Shown in pieces: positions 25,444 through 33,269 of a stretch of 64,000 nucleotides of DNA. This DNA comes from Frankia alni ACN14a (GTDB taxonomy: Bacteria > Actinomycetota > Actinomycetes > Frankiales > Frankiaceae): NCBI RefSeq assembly GCF_000058485.1, contig NC_008278.1:1482962-1546961 (forward strand), read 5' to 3'. Each line of letters opens with the position of its first letter. Position 1 is the first letter of the stretch. Made by a program: the position numbers and the translations under genes. Under the pieces are notes generated by a model, which saw nothing but the letters and a program-made list of their open reading frames with translations, did no database searches and was not told where the DNA came from.

Positions 25444-26208
25444 ATGAATGAAGATCGTGAGAGTTCCAGTATGACGGACGGAAGCGGATCTCATAACGGA
25501 GCGCATTTCACCGGACGCGAACAGCGCTCGCCGGAGGGGGCGGCGGACTACGTGGTGGACGGTGGAGTGCCCACCGTGACCCGATCGGCGGCCAGCGGCG
25601 AGATCCCGCCGATGGCGCAGCCCTATGTAGCCGCCGGCGCGCTGTTCTTCGACGACGACGGCCGGGTCATGCTCGTCGAGCCCTCCTACAAGCCCGGGTG
25701 GGACATTCCGGGCGGGTTTGTCGAACCAGGGGAATCTCCGTACTCCGCCTGCGTGCGCGAGGTGGAGGAGGAACTCGGCATCACTCCGCCGATCGGAGAG
25801 CTCCTCGCGGTCGACTGGGCCCCGCGTCCCAAGGACGGCTGGCTGGAGGGGGAGATGCTGCTGTTCGTCTTCGACGGCGGCCTGCTGCCCGCCGCCTGGC
25901 GCGAGCGCATCCGGCTCGACATGGATGAGCTCGTCAACTTCGCCTTCGTGGCGGTGGACGAGGTCGACCGGTTGCTCCCGCCGTTGCACGCCCGCCGGGT
26001 CGCCGCGGCCGCCCGGCTGCGGCGCACCCCGCACCGGGCCGGCTATCTGGAGCACGGCGAGCAGATTCCCGTCCAGTCCGTGGGGCGTGCGACGGTCGGG
26101 CGAGGCGCGGTGCGTCGTCCTCCCGGCCCCGCGCCCGGCCCCGATCTCGCCGACTGGCCAGCCGATCTCGGCGCGCTGTCCGCCAACGCCCAGGAGAGCC
26201 ACGGCTGA
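25444..26208 (+). CDS. Nudix hydrolase
   Basis: This 254-residue protein has a canonical Nudix box, GFVEPGESPYSACVREVEEE, near residue 97. About 60 polar residues precede the domain and about 60 Pro/Arg-rich residues follow it. It hydrolyses a nucleoside diphosphate linked to another group; the substrate is unknown. I chose ATG at 25444, preceded by GGGGACGGAC; an ATG four codons upstream (25432) is possible. It converges on mtnC. Confidence 0.85.
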   Translation: MNEDRESSSMTDGSGSHNGAHFTGREQRSPEGAADYVVDGGVPTVTRSAASGEIPPMAQPYVAAGALFFDDDGRVMLVEPSYKPGWDIPGGFVEPGESPYSACVREVEEELGITPPIGELLAVDWAPRPKDGWLEGEMLLFVFDGGLLPAAWRERIRLDMDELVNFAFVAVDEVDRLLPPLHARRVAAAARLRRTPHRAGYLEHGEQIPVQSVGRATVGRGAVRRPPGPAPGPDLADWPADLGALSANAQESHG

Positions 26209-26250
26209 CCGCGTCGTGAGCTCAGCCTGGGCCTGCAGCCGCCTGGAGCA

Positions 26251-26284
26251 GTGGCCGGTGCCGAGCCGTGGCCGGTGCCGAGCC
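26251..26284. repeat. Perfect 17-bp tandem duplication
   Basis: GTGGCCGGTGCCGAGCC occurs twice head to tail in the short gap between the converging Nudix and mtnC genes. Its role, if any, is unknown. Confidence 0.85.
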
Positions 26285-26327
26285 GGCGACGAGCCGGTGG
26301 CGAGTCGGAGTCGGGGTCGGCGGCACG

Positions 26328-27038
26328 TCAGGCTGCGTCGACGGCCATCTCGGCGAAGGACGCGACGCAGGGATGATTGCCGGCGAGGTGGTGGGGCTCG
26401 CCCGGGCGAAGGACGGCGACGGTGGCGAAACCGGCGGCCGACGCGGCGTCGAGTTCGGCGGACACGTCGGACAGGAACACCGCGCGCCGCGGTGTTACGG
26501 CGAGCTCGGTGGCGATCCGGCGGTAGGCGGCCGGATCGCGTTTGGGCCCGGCGCTGTCGATGTCGAAGTACCCGTCGAACAGACCGGTCAGATCGCCTGC
26601 CGGGGTCGCGGCGAACCAGGCTCGCTGGGCCAGGACCGAACCCGACGAGAACACCGCCAGCCGGACCCCCGCCGCGTGCCAGCGCCGCAACGCGGGGGCG
26701 ACGTCGTCGAACAGCTCGCCGGTGAGCTCCCCGGCCGCGAAACCCGCCGCCCAGATCAGCCCCTGCAGCGCCTTCAGCGGCGCCACCTTGCGGTCGTCGT
26801 CGCTCCACCGGGTGAGCGCGGCGACAACCCGCTGCACCGGCGCATCGGCCTCACCGAGCAGTGACCGCGCCTCGGCGACGATCCGGCGCACCTCGGGATC
26901 GTCACCGTGGTCGCGAACCCATGGCCCCAGCCGCGCCCGGGCATACGGAAACAGGCTGCTCAGCACGGCGGCGGTGGGGCTGGTCGTCCCCTCGATGTCG
27001 AGCAGGGCGAGCTCGGCGCTCGGGCGTGGCGAGCTCAC
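26328..27038 (-). CDS. mtnC: MtnC, enolase-phosphatase E1
   Basis: This 236-residue HAD-family enzyme carries motif I as LLDIEGTTSP near the N-terminus, VFSSGSVLAQ (motif II) and VFLSDVSAELDAA (motif IV). It enolises and dephosphorylates 2,3-diketo-5-methylthiopentyl-1-phosphate to acireductone in the methionine salvage pathway. The GTG start overlaps the mtnD stop by four bases (GTGA), so the two are coupled and their products act one after the other. Confidence 0.92.
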   Translation of the reverse strand: MSSPRPSAELALLDIEGTTSPTAAVLSSLFPYARARLGPWVRDHGDDPEVRRIVAEARSLLGEADAPVQRVVAALTRWSDDDRKVAPLKALQGLIWAAGFAAGELTGELFDDVAPALRRWHAAGVRLAVFSSGSVLAQRAWFAATPAGDLTGLFDGYFDIDSAGPKRDPAAYRRIATELAVTPRRAVFLSDVSAELDAASAAGFATVAVLRPGEPHHLAGNHPCVASFAEMAVDAA

Positions 27039-27655
27039 GAGGCCGCGGCCGGCGCTTCCGCCTGCGGCTGGGCGGCGCTCGAGGACCGCCGGGCGAGGGC
27101 GTCGAAATCCGGGATCCGGGTGGCGATGTCGCTGCCGGTGAACGCGCCGACCCAGCCGTCCTCGGCACGGAAGAAGCGGACGGCGGCGAAATCGGGTTCG
27201 ACACCCATGTCGAACCAGTGGGTCGTGCCCTTCGGCACGCTGATCAGATCGCCGGCCTCGCAGCGCACCGCCTGCACTCGCTCGTCGACGTGCAGGTAGA
27301 ACACGCCGCTGCCGGCCGCGAAGAACCGGATTTCGTCGTCGTCATGGGTGTGCTCGGCCAGGAAGCGCGCTCGGGCGGCGGCCGCCACCTCGCGCCAGTC
27401 CGCCGCCGCGCTCGGGTGCAGCGCCGCGACGTCGACGAGCACGAATCCCTCCGCGGCGCTCAGCGCGTCAATCCGTGAGCGGTAGGCGGCGAGAATGTCC
27501 TCGGCTTCGGCCCCGGCCGGCAGCCCGGGGGCCAGCGGCCAACGCTCGAAACGCACGGCTATTGCGGCCAGTACCGCCGCGATCCGCGCGGGATCGGTGG
27601 TTTCCTCGAGAAGGCGCGGCCGGGCATCGGCCGTCCACGTCGTGAGATAGGTCAT
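27035..27655 (-). CDS. mtnD: MtnD, acireductone dioxygenase
   Basis: This 206-residue cupin enzyme has the metal-binding motif EHTHDDDEIRFF, with histidines and a glutamate as ligands, and a later TTHWFDMG histidine. With iron it turns acireductone into the 2-oxo-acid precursor of methionine plus formate. I chose ATG at 27655, preceded by GAAGGGCG. It is coupled to mtnC downstream and divergent from mtnA, with 124 bp between starts that should hold both promoters. Confidence 0.92.
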   Translation of the reverse strand: MTYLTTWTADARPRLLEETTDPARIAAVLAAIAVRFERWPLAPGLPAGAEAEDILAAYRSRIDALSAAEGFVLVDVAALHPSAAADWREVAAAARARFLAEHTHDDDEIRFFAAGSGVFYLHVDERVQAVRCEAGDLISVPKGTTHWFDMGVEPDFAAVRFFRAEDGWVGAFTGSDIATRIPDFDALARRSSSAAQPQAEAPAAAS

Positions 27656-27779
27656 CGCCCTTCGATGGTCCGTCGGTCCGGGATGCGGGTCAAGGCCGGA
27701 GTCCGGCGCCTGCCGCCGGTTGCGCGCATCCCGGTCGTTTCGCCGGGCGCAATCCACGGTCATCGGTTACGGTCCGATC

Positions 27780-28784
27780 ATGGCGGAGACCGGCGACCCC
27801 GAGCCGCGGCCGCTCGTCTGGACGGGCACCTCGCTGCGCCTGCTCGACCAGACTGCGCTGCCCGCGGCGCTGGTCCACCTGGAGGTGGACGACCCGGACG
27901 AGCTGGTCGCCGCGATCCGCCGGCTGGCCGTGCGCGGAGCACCCGCGCTCGGCGTCGCCGGGGCGTTCGGCGTCGCGCTCGCGCTGCGCAGGGCCGAGCG
28001 CGACGGCTGGGAGCCCGGGCGGCTCGACGCGGCGCTGGGCCGCCTGCGGGGCGCCCGGCCGACCGCGCTGGCGCTGGCCGCCGGCGTCGACGCGGCTGCC
28101 GCGTGCATCCCCGACGGCCTGGCGGCGGTGCTGGCGGTGGCCGAGCGGCTGGCCGCCGAGGACGAGGCCGCCAACCGGGCGATCGGCCGCCACGGCGCCG
28201 ACGGCGTGCTCGCCCGCACGACCCGGCGCCCCCTGCGCGTGCTGACCCACTGCAACACCGGCTCGCTGGCCACCGCCGGGTGGGGGACCGCGCTCGGCGT
28301 CATCCGCGAGCTGCACGCCCGCGGCGCGGTCGAGGTCGTCCACGTCGACGAGACGCGCCCGCTGCTGCAGGGCAGCCGGTTGACCGCCTGGGAGCTGGCC
28401 CGGGCCGGCATCGACTGTCGGATCCAGGCCGACGGCGCCGCCGCGGGCGCCATCCTGCGCGGCCTCGTCGACGTCGCGCTGGTCGGCGCGGACCGGATCG
28501 CCGCCAACGGGGACGTCGCGAACAAGGTCGGCACGGTCGGGATCGCGCTGGCCTGCGCCTACGCGGACATCCCGTTCGTCGTCGCCGCCTCGCGCTCGAC
28601 GATCGACCCGGACACCCCGGCCGGGGCGGACATCCCGATCGAGGAGCGCGACGGCGCGGAGGTGCTCGCGCTGGCCGGCCACCCGATCGCGCCGCCGGGT
28701 GTGCGCGGCTTCAATCCCGCGTTCGATGTCACCCCCGCCCACCTGGTCACCCTCCTCGTCACCGAAGACGGCATCGTCACCTGA
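27780..28784 (+). CDS. mtnA: MtnA, methylthioribose-1-phosphate isomerase
   Basis: This 334-residue enzyme has RRLAVRGAPALGVAGAFGV, the catalytic cysteine in LTHCNTGSLAT, VHVDETRPLLQG and the catalytic aspartate in VGADRIAANGDVANKVGT. These set it apart from eIF2B relatives. It converts methylthioribose-1-phosphate to methylthioribulose-1-phosphate, the first ring-opening step of methionine salvage. The start is ATG at 27780. The stop codon lies inside a degenerate 19-bp repeat. A kinase or phosphorylase supplying its substrate is not seen in the window. Confidence 0.93.
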   Translation: MAETGDPEPRPLVWTGTSLRLLDQTALPAALVHLEVDDPDELVAAIRRLAVRGAPALGVAGAFGVALALRRAERDGWEPGRLDAALGRLRGARPTALALAAGVDAAAACIPDGLAAVLAVAERLAAEDEAANRAIGRHGADGVLARTTRRPLRVLTHCNTGSLATAGWGTALGVIRELHARGAVEVVHVDETRPLLQGSRLTAWELARAGIDCRIQADGAAAGAILRGLVDVALVGADRIAANGDVANKVGTVGIALACAYADIPFVVAASRSTIDPDTPAGADIPIEERDGAEVLALAGHPIAPPGVRGFNPAFDVTPAHLVTLLVTEDGIVT

Positions 28785-28856
28785 CGACGGCATCGTCACC
28801 TGAAGTCGTCGTCACCTGAGGACGGCATCGTCCCTGACAACGACATCGTCACCTGG
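28768..28856 (+). repeat. Degenerate 19-bp tandem repeat across the mtnA stop codon
   Basis: About four and a half copies of GACGGCATCGTCACCTGAN run from 28768. The first copy encodes the mtnA C-terminus and stop; later copies contain the same codons, including further TGA triplets. It probably arose by slippage duplication of the gene's 3' end. Confidence 0.8.
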
Positions 28857-28929
28857 CTCCCGCTTGTCCGGAGGCCTCGGTGTCCGAAATATCCCTCTGG
28901 ACAAGCAGGGTGCCGGGCGGTCTCGGGGG

Positions 28930-29742
28930 CTAGCCGATCGTCCGCTCGGCGGTGCGCACCGCCCACTCGCACAGCCACTCCACCGCCTCGGCCCGGTGCC
29001 GGGCGGCGAGCAGGTCGGCGCCCCAGACGTACATCCCGTGCCGGGCGACGAGGACCGCGGGCGTCAACGGTTCCCACGCCGCGGCCACCCGGCCGGCGAG
29101 CACGGCCATGTCCTGGCTGTTCGCGACGACCGGCAGCCGAACCAGATCCCCGTCGGCCGCGCGGCCGAGCGCCTTGAGCATCTCGTGGTCGCGCAGGACC
29201 AGCCCGGTCGGGAACCGGTCGGCGGCCAGCACGGAGGCGACCGTGTGCAGGTGGACGACCGCGCCGGCCCCGGTCAGACCGATCAGCCGGGCGTGCAGGA
29301 CGGCCTCCGCCGACGGTCGCCGCGGTGCCCCGCCCGTCGCCCGCGTCCCGCCCGCGTCCGTCGGCGTCCCGCCCGCGTCCGTCGGCGATCCGCCCGCGTC
29401 AGTCGGTGCGCCGCCCACATGTGTCGGCGCGCCGGCATCGTCCACCTCGACGGCGTCGGCGGCGGTGAGGGCGCCCTTGTCCAGGCCGCTCGCGGTGACG
29501 AGGATCCGCAGGGGATCCCTTCCCACGACCACCGAGAGGTTGCCGGAGGTCGCCCGCATCCAGCCGAGCCGCGCGAAGCGCGCCGCCTCCCCGGCAAGCG
29601 CGGCGCCCGGTCCGAACCCACCGCCGTCACCGCGGCTGGTGCCGTCCCTGCCGCCGTCGCTGCTGCCGCTGTCACTGCTGGCACCGCTGCCGCCGGGGTC
29701 GGTGCGGCTGTCGTCGCCGGGCGCCGCCGGTGCCGTGGACAT
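28930..29742 (-). CDS. mtnB: MtnB, methylthioribulose-1-phosphate dehydratase
   Basis: This 270-residue class II aldolase-type enzyme has ARLGWMRATSGNLSV, zinc-ligand histidines in VVHLHTVAS and ARHGMYVWG, and a C-terminal EAVEWLCEWAVRT. It dehydrates methylthioribulose-1-phosphate in methionine salvage. The first 45 residues are Gly/Ser/Asp-rich. A Gly/Pro/Thr repeat (APTDAGG-like units) is inserted around residues 105-137, encoded by 21-bp tandem repeats, at a surface-loop position relative to the usual family length. It faces mtnA head-on. Confidence 0.88.
   Translation of the reverse strand: MSTAPAAPGDDSRTDPGGSGASSDSGSSDGGRDGTSRGDGGGFGPGAALAGEAARFARLGWMRATSGNLSVVVGRDPLRILVTASGLDKGALTAADAVEVDDAGAPTHVGGAPTDAGGSPTDAGGTPTDAGGTRATGGAPRRPSAEAVLHARLIGLTGAGAVVHLHTVASVLAADRFPTGLVLRDHEMLKALGRAADGDLVRLPVVANSQDMAVLAGRVAAAWEPLTPAVLVARHGMYVWGADLLAARHRAEAVEWLCEWAVRTAERTIG
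29340..29433 (-). repeat. 21-bp tandem repeat inside mtnB
   Basis: About four copies of GTCGGCGTCCCGCCCGCGTC(C/A) occupy this interval on the plus strand and encode heptads of the type PTDAGG(S/T/A). The unit length keeps the frame. Confidence 0.8.
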
Positions 29743-29923
29743 GGCGCGAGTATGGCCGCGCCGACGGGACTTCGCGGCACATCCGGCCCGTTCCGCGATG
29801 GCGGGTGAGTGATCATCTGGCGGGGTCGAAAACCCTGTGGAACGATTCAGGCGCTTGGAGTAACTAGGTGGACGTGCCGCCCGGCTGCTGCCGGGGCGGT
29901 CCCGGCGGCGGAGGGGGTGCCGA

Positions 29924-30700
29924 GTGCGCAGGTACCTGGTCGAAGGTCTCGGAACATTCGTGCTGGTCCTCGGCGGAGTGGGGACGGCGGTGCTGGCCCG
30001 CGACGCCGTGGGCGTGCTCGGGGTCGCGCTGGCGTTCGGGCTTGCGCTGCTGGTGTTGGTGTACGTGATCGGGCCGATCTCCGGCTGTCACGTGAACCCG
30101 GCGGTGACCCTCGGGCTGTTGCTGTGTCGGAAGATCGAACCGAGGCATGCGTTCGGCTACGTCGCGGCACAGTGCGTGGGTGCGATCGTCGCCGCGGGCA
30201 CGGTCTGGCTGCTCGCCGACGCGGGGCCGTTCGGATACTCGCCCGGCCTGGAGGGACTCGGTGCCAATGGCTACGGCGTGCACTCACCGGGCGGTTTCGG
30301 CCTCGGCGGCGTCTTCCTCGTCGAGGTCCTGCTCACCGCGCTGCTGGTGGGCACGGTGCTCGGCGCGACCGACGTCCGGGCGCCGTTCGGCTTCGCGGGC
30401 CTCGCGATCGGGCTGGTCCTCGTCCTGTGCAACCTGATCAGCATACCGCTCGACGGCACCTCGGTGAACCCGGCCCGCTCGCTGGGACCGGCCGTCTTCG
30501 TCGGGAGCTGGGCACTGGGGCAGCTCTGGCTGTTCATCCTGGCGCCGGCGATCGGCGCCGGGCTCGCCGCGGCCGTCTATCTCGGCCTGCAACCGGGGTC
30601 GCAGGTCAGCGCGTCGACCGCCGAGGCCGAGCTGCCGCAGGAGTCGCTGACCCGGATCGCCCGGGAGACCGCCCGGCTCATCCGCGGCGGCGTCGAGTAG
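29924..30700 (+). CDS. aqpZ: Aquaporin / MIP-family water channel
   Basis: This 258-residue, six-span protein has both NPA boxes: CHVNPAVT near residue 51 and SVNPARSLGPA near residue 184. The second box is followed by ARSLGPA as in AqpZ-type water channels rather than the NPARD of glycerol facilitators. The GTG start at 29924 is supported by GGAGGGGG. The C-terminal 25 residues form a charged cytoplasmic tail. It stands alone between mtnB and the MocR gene. Glycerol or ammonia permeability cannot be excluded. Confidence 0.9.
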   Translation: MRRYLVEGLGTFVLVLGGVGTAVLARDAVGVLGVALAFGLALLVLVYVIGPISGCHVNPAVTLGLLLCRKIEPRHAFGYVAAQCVGAIVAAGTVWLLADAGPFGYSPGLEGLGANGYGVHSPGGFGLGGVFLVEVLLTALLVGTVLGATDVRAPFGFAGLAIGLVLVLCNLISIPLDGTSVNPARSLGPAVFVGSWALGQLWLFILAPAIGAGLAAAVYLGLQPGSQVSASTAEAELPQESLTRIARETARLIRGGVE

Positions 30701-30790
30701 GCCGGCCGTCGAGTCAGCCAGGCGCGGTGCGGCATGCCGTGCCGTGGCGGGGCGGGGCGTGGCGTGGTGCGGTTCGGCGGCTGGGGGGCG

Positions 30791-32119
30791 TCAGACCTGG
30801 GCGGCGTCGGCGAGCGCGTCGGCGGTCGCCTCGATGAGCTCGTCGGCGACGAGCCCGACGGTGACGCGCAGGTGGTCGCCGTCGAGCGGGGCCGCCTCGA
30901 AGGGCGTGCCGGGCGCGGCCCCGATGCCGCGGGCGGCGAGCGCGACCAGGGCGACCTGTTCGTCGGCGACGTCGATCCACAGGTTGATGCCGTCCGCGCC
31001 GACCGCCCGCACCCCGCGCGCGTCGAGCGCGTCGAGCATCCGTTCCCGGCGCGCGCAGTAGCGGGCGCGGGCGTCGGCGAGGGTGCGTTCGGTGGCCGGG
31101 TCCTCCAGCAGCTCGGCGAGGACGGCCTGCAGCAGCCGGCTCGACCAGCCCGGGCCGAGCAGCCGGCGGGTGGCCACCGCCTCGACGGTGGCGGCGACTC
31201 CGCCGACGGCGGCCAGGCGCAGGTCCGGCCCGTGACTCTTGGAGAAGCTGCGGATGTGCACGCAGGACGCCGGCAGGTGGCGGCCGAGGCTCACCGGTGC
31301 CGCGAGGGCCACGTCGCCGGCGTGGTCGTCCTCGATCACGGTCACCCCGGTGCCGGCGAGCAGCTCGGCGAGTTCGCGGGCGCGGTGCTCGGTCATGCTC
31401 ACCCCGGTCGGGTTCTGCGCCCGCGGCTGCAGGTACAGCGCGACCGGGTGGGTGGCCAGGGCCTCGCGCACCGCGTCGGGACGCACCCCGGCGGCGTCCG
31501 AGGGCAGCGCGACGACCTCCGCGCCGACCAGTTCCAGCAGGTCGAGCAGCGGCGGGAAGCAGGGGTTCTCCACCATCACCCGGCTGCCGTAGCCGACCAG
31601 CGCACCGGTCACCCGGTCGAGGGCGTCCATGGCCCCGTCGACCACCGTGATCGCCTCGGGAGAGAACGGCCAGCGGGCCCGAAGCGCTGATTCCAGCCCG
31701 GGCAGCACGGGGTCGTCGAGGTAGCTGGTGGTCAGGTTGCCGCGGGCGATCCGGGCCAGCACGGGGGCCAGGTCGGGCAGCAGCGCCGGGTCGGGGGTGC
31801 CGGTGGAGTAGTCCCGCCCGATCCGGCCGGGGCTGCGGGTGACCCGCCGGTAGCGCCGCGCCCCGCCGACGGTGGGCGCGGCGCCCTCCAGCACGAAGGT
31901 CCCCGCCCGCCCGCGCGGCACGATGACCCCGGCGCGGGCCAGCGTGCGCCAGGCCTGGCTCACCGTGGTCGGGCTCGTGCCGAGGATCGCGGCCAGTTCC
32001 CGCACGGTGGGCAGCCGGGTCCCGCCGGGCAGGCTCCCCGCGGAGACCAGCCGGCTCACCGCCCCGGCGATGCCTCGCGCGGAGCGGTCGTCCACCGCGG
32101 CGGCGATCAGTTCGAGCAT
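30791..32119 (-). CDS. MocR-type regulator (GntR HTH fused to aminotransferase-like domain)
   Basis: This 442-residue protein has an N-terminal GntR winged helix (LPTVRELAAILGTSPTTVSQ, about residues 35-55) and a fold-I aminotransferase domain with the PLP lysine in SFSKSHGPDLRLA. MocR proteins use PLP or an amine to sense metabolites and often control a divergent operon. It is divergent from the pyrimidine catabolism operon, whose intermediates are beta-alanine-like amines, making that operon the probable target. ATG at 32119. Two direct repeats 10 bp apart lie 19 bp upstream. Confidence 0.9.
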   Translation of the reverse strand: MLELIAAAVDDRSARGIAGAVSRLVSAGSLPGGTRLPTVRELAAILGTSPTTVSQAWRTLARAGVIVPRGRAGTFVLEGAAPTVGGARRYRRVTRSPGRIGRDYSTGTPDPALLPDLAPVLARIARGNLTTSYLDDPVLPGLESALRARWPFSPEAITVVDGAMDALDRVTGALVGYGSRVMVENPCFPPLLDLLELVGAEVVALPSDAAGVRPDAVREALATHPVALYLQPRAQNPTGVSMTEHRARELAELLAGTGVTVIEDDHAGDVALAAPVSLGRHLPASCVHIRSFSKSHGPDLRLAAVGGVAATVEAVATRRLLGPGWSSRLLQAVLAELLEDPATERTLADARARYCARRERMLDALDARGVRAVGADGINLWIDVADEQVALVALAARGIGAAPGTPFEAAPLDGDHLRVTVGLVADELIEATADALADAAQV

Positions 32120-32137
32120 GGCGTTCGTCCCCCGCCT

Positions 32138-32154
32138 GTAACAAATGGTAACAA
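32138..32154. promoter_or_regulatory. Direct-repeat operator, probable MocR-regulator site
   Basis: GTAACAA at 32138-32144 is repeated exactly at 32148-32154, one helical turn apart. MocR/GabR/PdxR regulators bind direct repeats, and these sit between the MocR gene and the divergent catabolic operon. Confidence 0.6.
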
Positions 32155-32402
32155 CAGGACGATTGTCCGGGTTGAAGTGTGACAGTAGTCTGCGGTCACG
32201 CAAAACCGATCCTCCGGCGTGTGCGGACCGGCGTGCGTGGACCGGCGACGGGGTACGGCGAACAGCGCCGGACCGGTCCGCGGCGGTGCGCGGCGGTGCG
32301 TGGAAGCGGTACACGGCGAATCTGACACAACAGATTTCTACGGCAGACCGTCGGGGCGAACGCGCGGTGGCCCGGCGGGCCGGCGACAGGGGTGGTGCAG
32401 GC

Positions 32403-33242
32403 ATGTCCAGGGTGATTCGAGCCGCTCTCGTCCAGGCCCGCTGGACCGGCGACAAGGAAACCATGACCAAGGCGCACGAGGAGTACGCCCGATCCGCCGC
32501 CGCCGCCGGGGCGAAGGCGATCTGCTTCCAGGAGCTGTTCTACGGCCCGTACTTCTGCCAGGTGCAGGATCCGGCCTACTACGCCTACGCCGAGTCGGTC
32601 CCCGGGCCCACGACCGAGCGTTTCCAGACGTTGGCCGCCGAACTCGGCATGGTGATGGTGCTGCCGATGTACGAGCAGGAGCAGCCCGGCGTGCTGTACA
32701 ACACCGCGGCCGTCGTCGACGCCGACGGCCGCTATCTCGGCAAGTATCGGAAGACCCACATCCCGCACGTGACCGGGTTCTGGGAAAAGTTCTACTTCCG
32801 GCCGGGAAACCTGGGATTCCCGGTCTTCGACACCGCGATCGGGCGGGTCGGCGTCTACATCTGCTACGACCGGCACTTCCCCGAGGGCTGGCGGGCCCTC
32901 GGCCTGAACGGCGCCGAAATCGTGTTCAACCCGTCGGCGACGTCCCGCGGCCTGTCCAACTATCTGTGGAAACTTGAGCAGCCGGCCGCGGCGGTCGCCA
33001 ACGAGTACTTCATCGGCGCGATCAACCGGGTCGGGATCGAGGATCTCGGCGACGACGACTTCTACGGCACGTCCTATTTCGTCGACCCCGAGGGCACCTT
33101 CGTCGACGGCACCGGCGACGCGCACGAGCCCGAGCTGCTGGTCCGCGACCTCGACCTCGACCTGCTGGCCGAGGTGCGCAACCGCTGGGCCTTCTACCGG
33201 GACCGCCGCCCGGACGCCTACGGCGACCTCACCGCCCCCTGA
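32403..33242 (+). CDS. Beta-ureidopropionase / N-carbamoyl-beta-amino-acid amidohydrolase (nitrilase family)
   Basis: This 279-residue nitrilase-superfamily enzyme has the full catalytic triad: Glu in CFQELFYGPYF, Lys in YRKTHIPH and Cys in VGVYICYDRHFPEG. The last motif is typical of N-carbamoyl amidohydrolases of pyrimidine breakdown. It releases CO2 and ammonia from N-carbamoyl-beta-alanine or -beta-aminoisobutyrate. I chose ATG at 32403; the frame is open upstream without similarity. It is the first gene of the catabolic operon, 27 bp before the dihydropyrimidinase gene. Confidence 0.9.
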   Translation: MSRVIRAALVQARWTGDKETMTKAHEEYARSAAAAGAKAICFQELFYGPYFCQVQDPAYYAYAESVPGPTTERFQTLAAELGMVMVLPMYEQEQPGVLYNTAAVVDADGRYLGKYRKTHIPHVTGFWEKFYFRPGNLGFPVFDTAIGRVGVYICYDRHFPEGWRALGLNGAEIVFNPSATSRGLSNYLWKLEQPAAAVANEYFIGAINRVGIEDLGDDDFYGTSYFVDPEGTFVDGTGDAHEPELLVRDLDLDLLAEVRNRWAFYRDRRPDAYGDLTAP

Positions 33243-33269
33243 CCGCCCACCGCAAGGAGGAGCTGACCG

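Noticed and set aside
29924-30700. Glycerol facilitator call
   Set aside because: The second NPA box is followed by ARSLGPA as in water channels, not by the aspartate found in glycerol facilitators.
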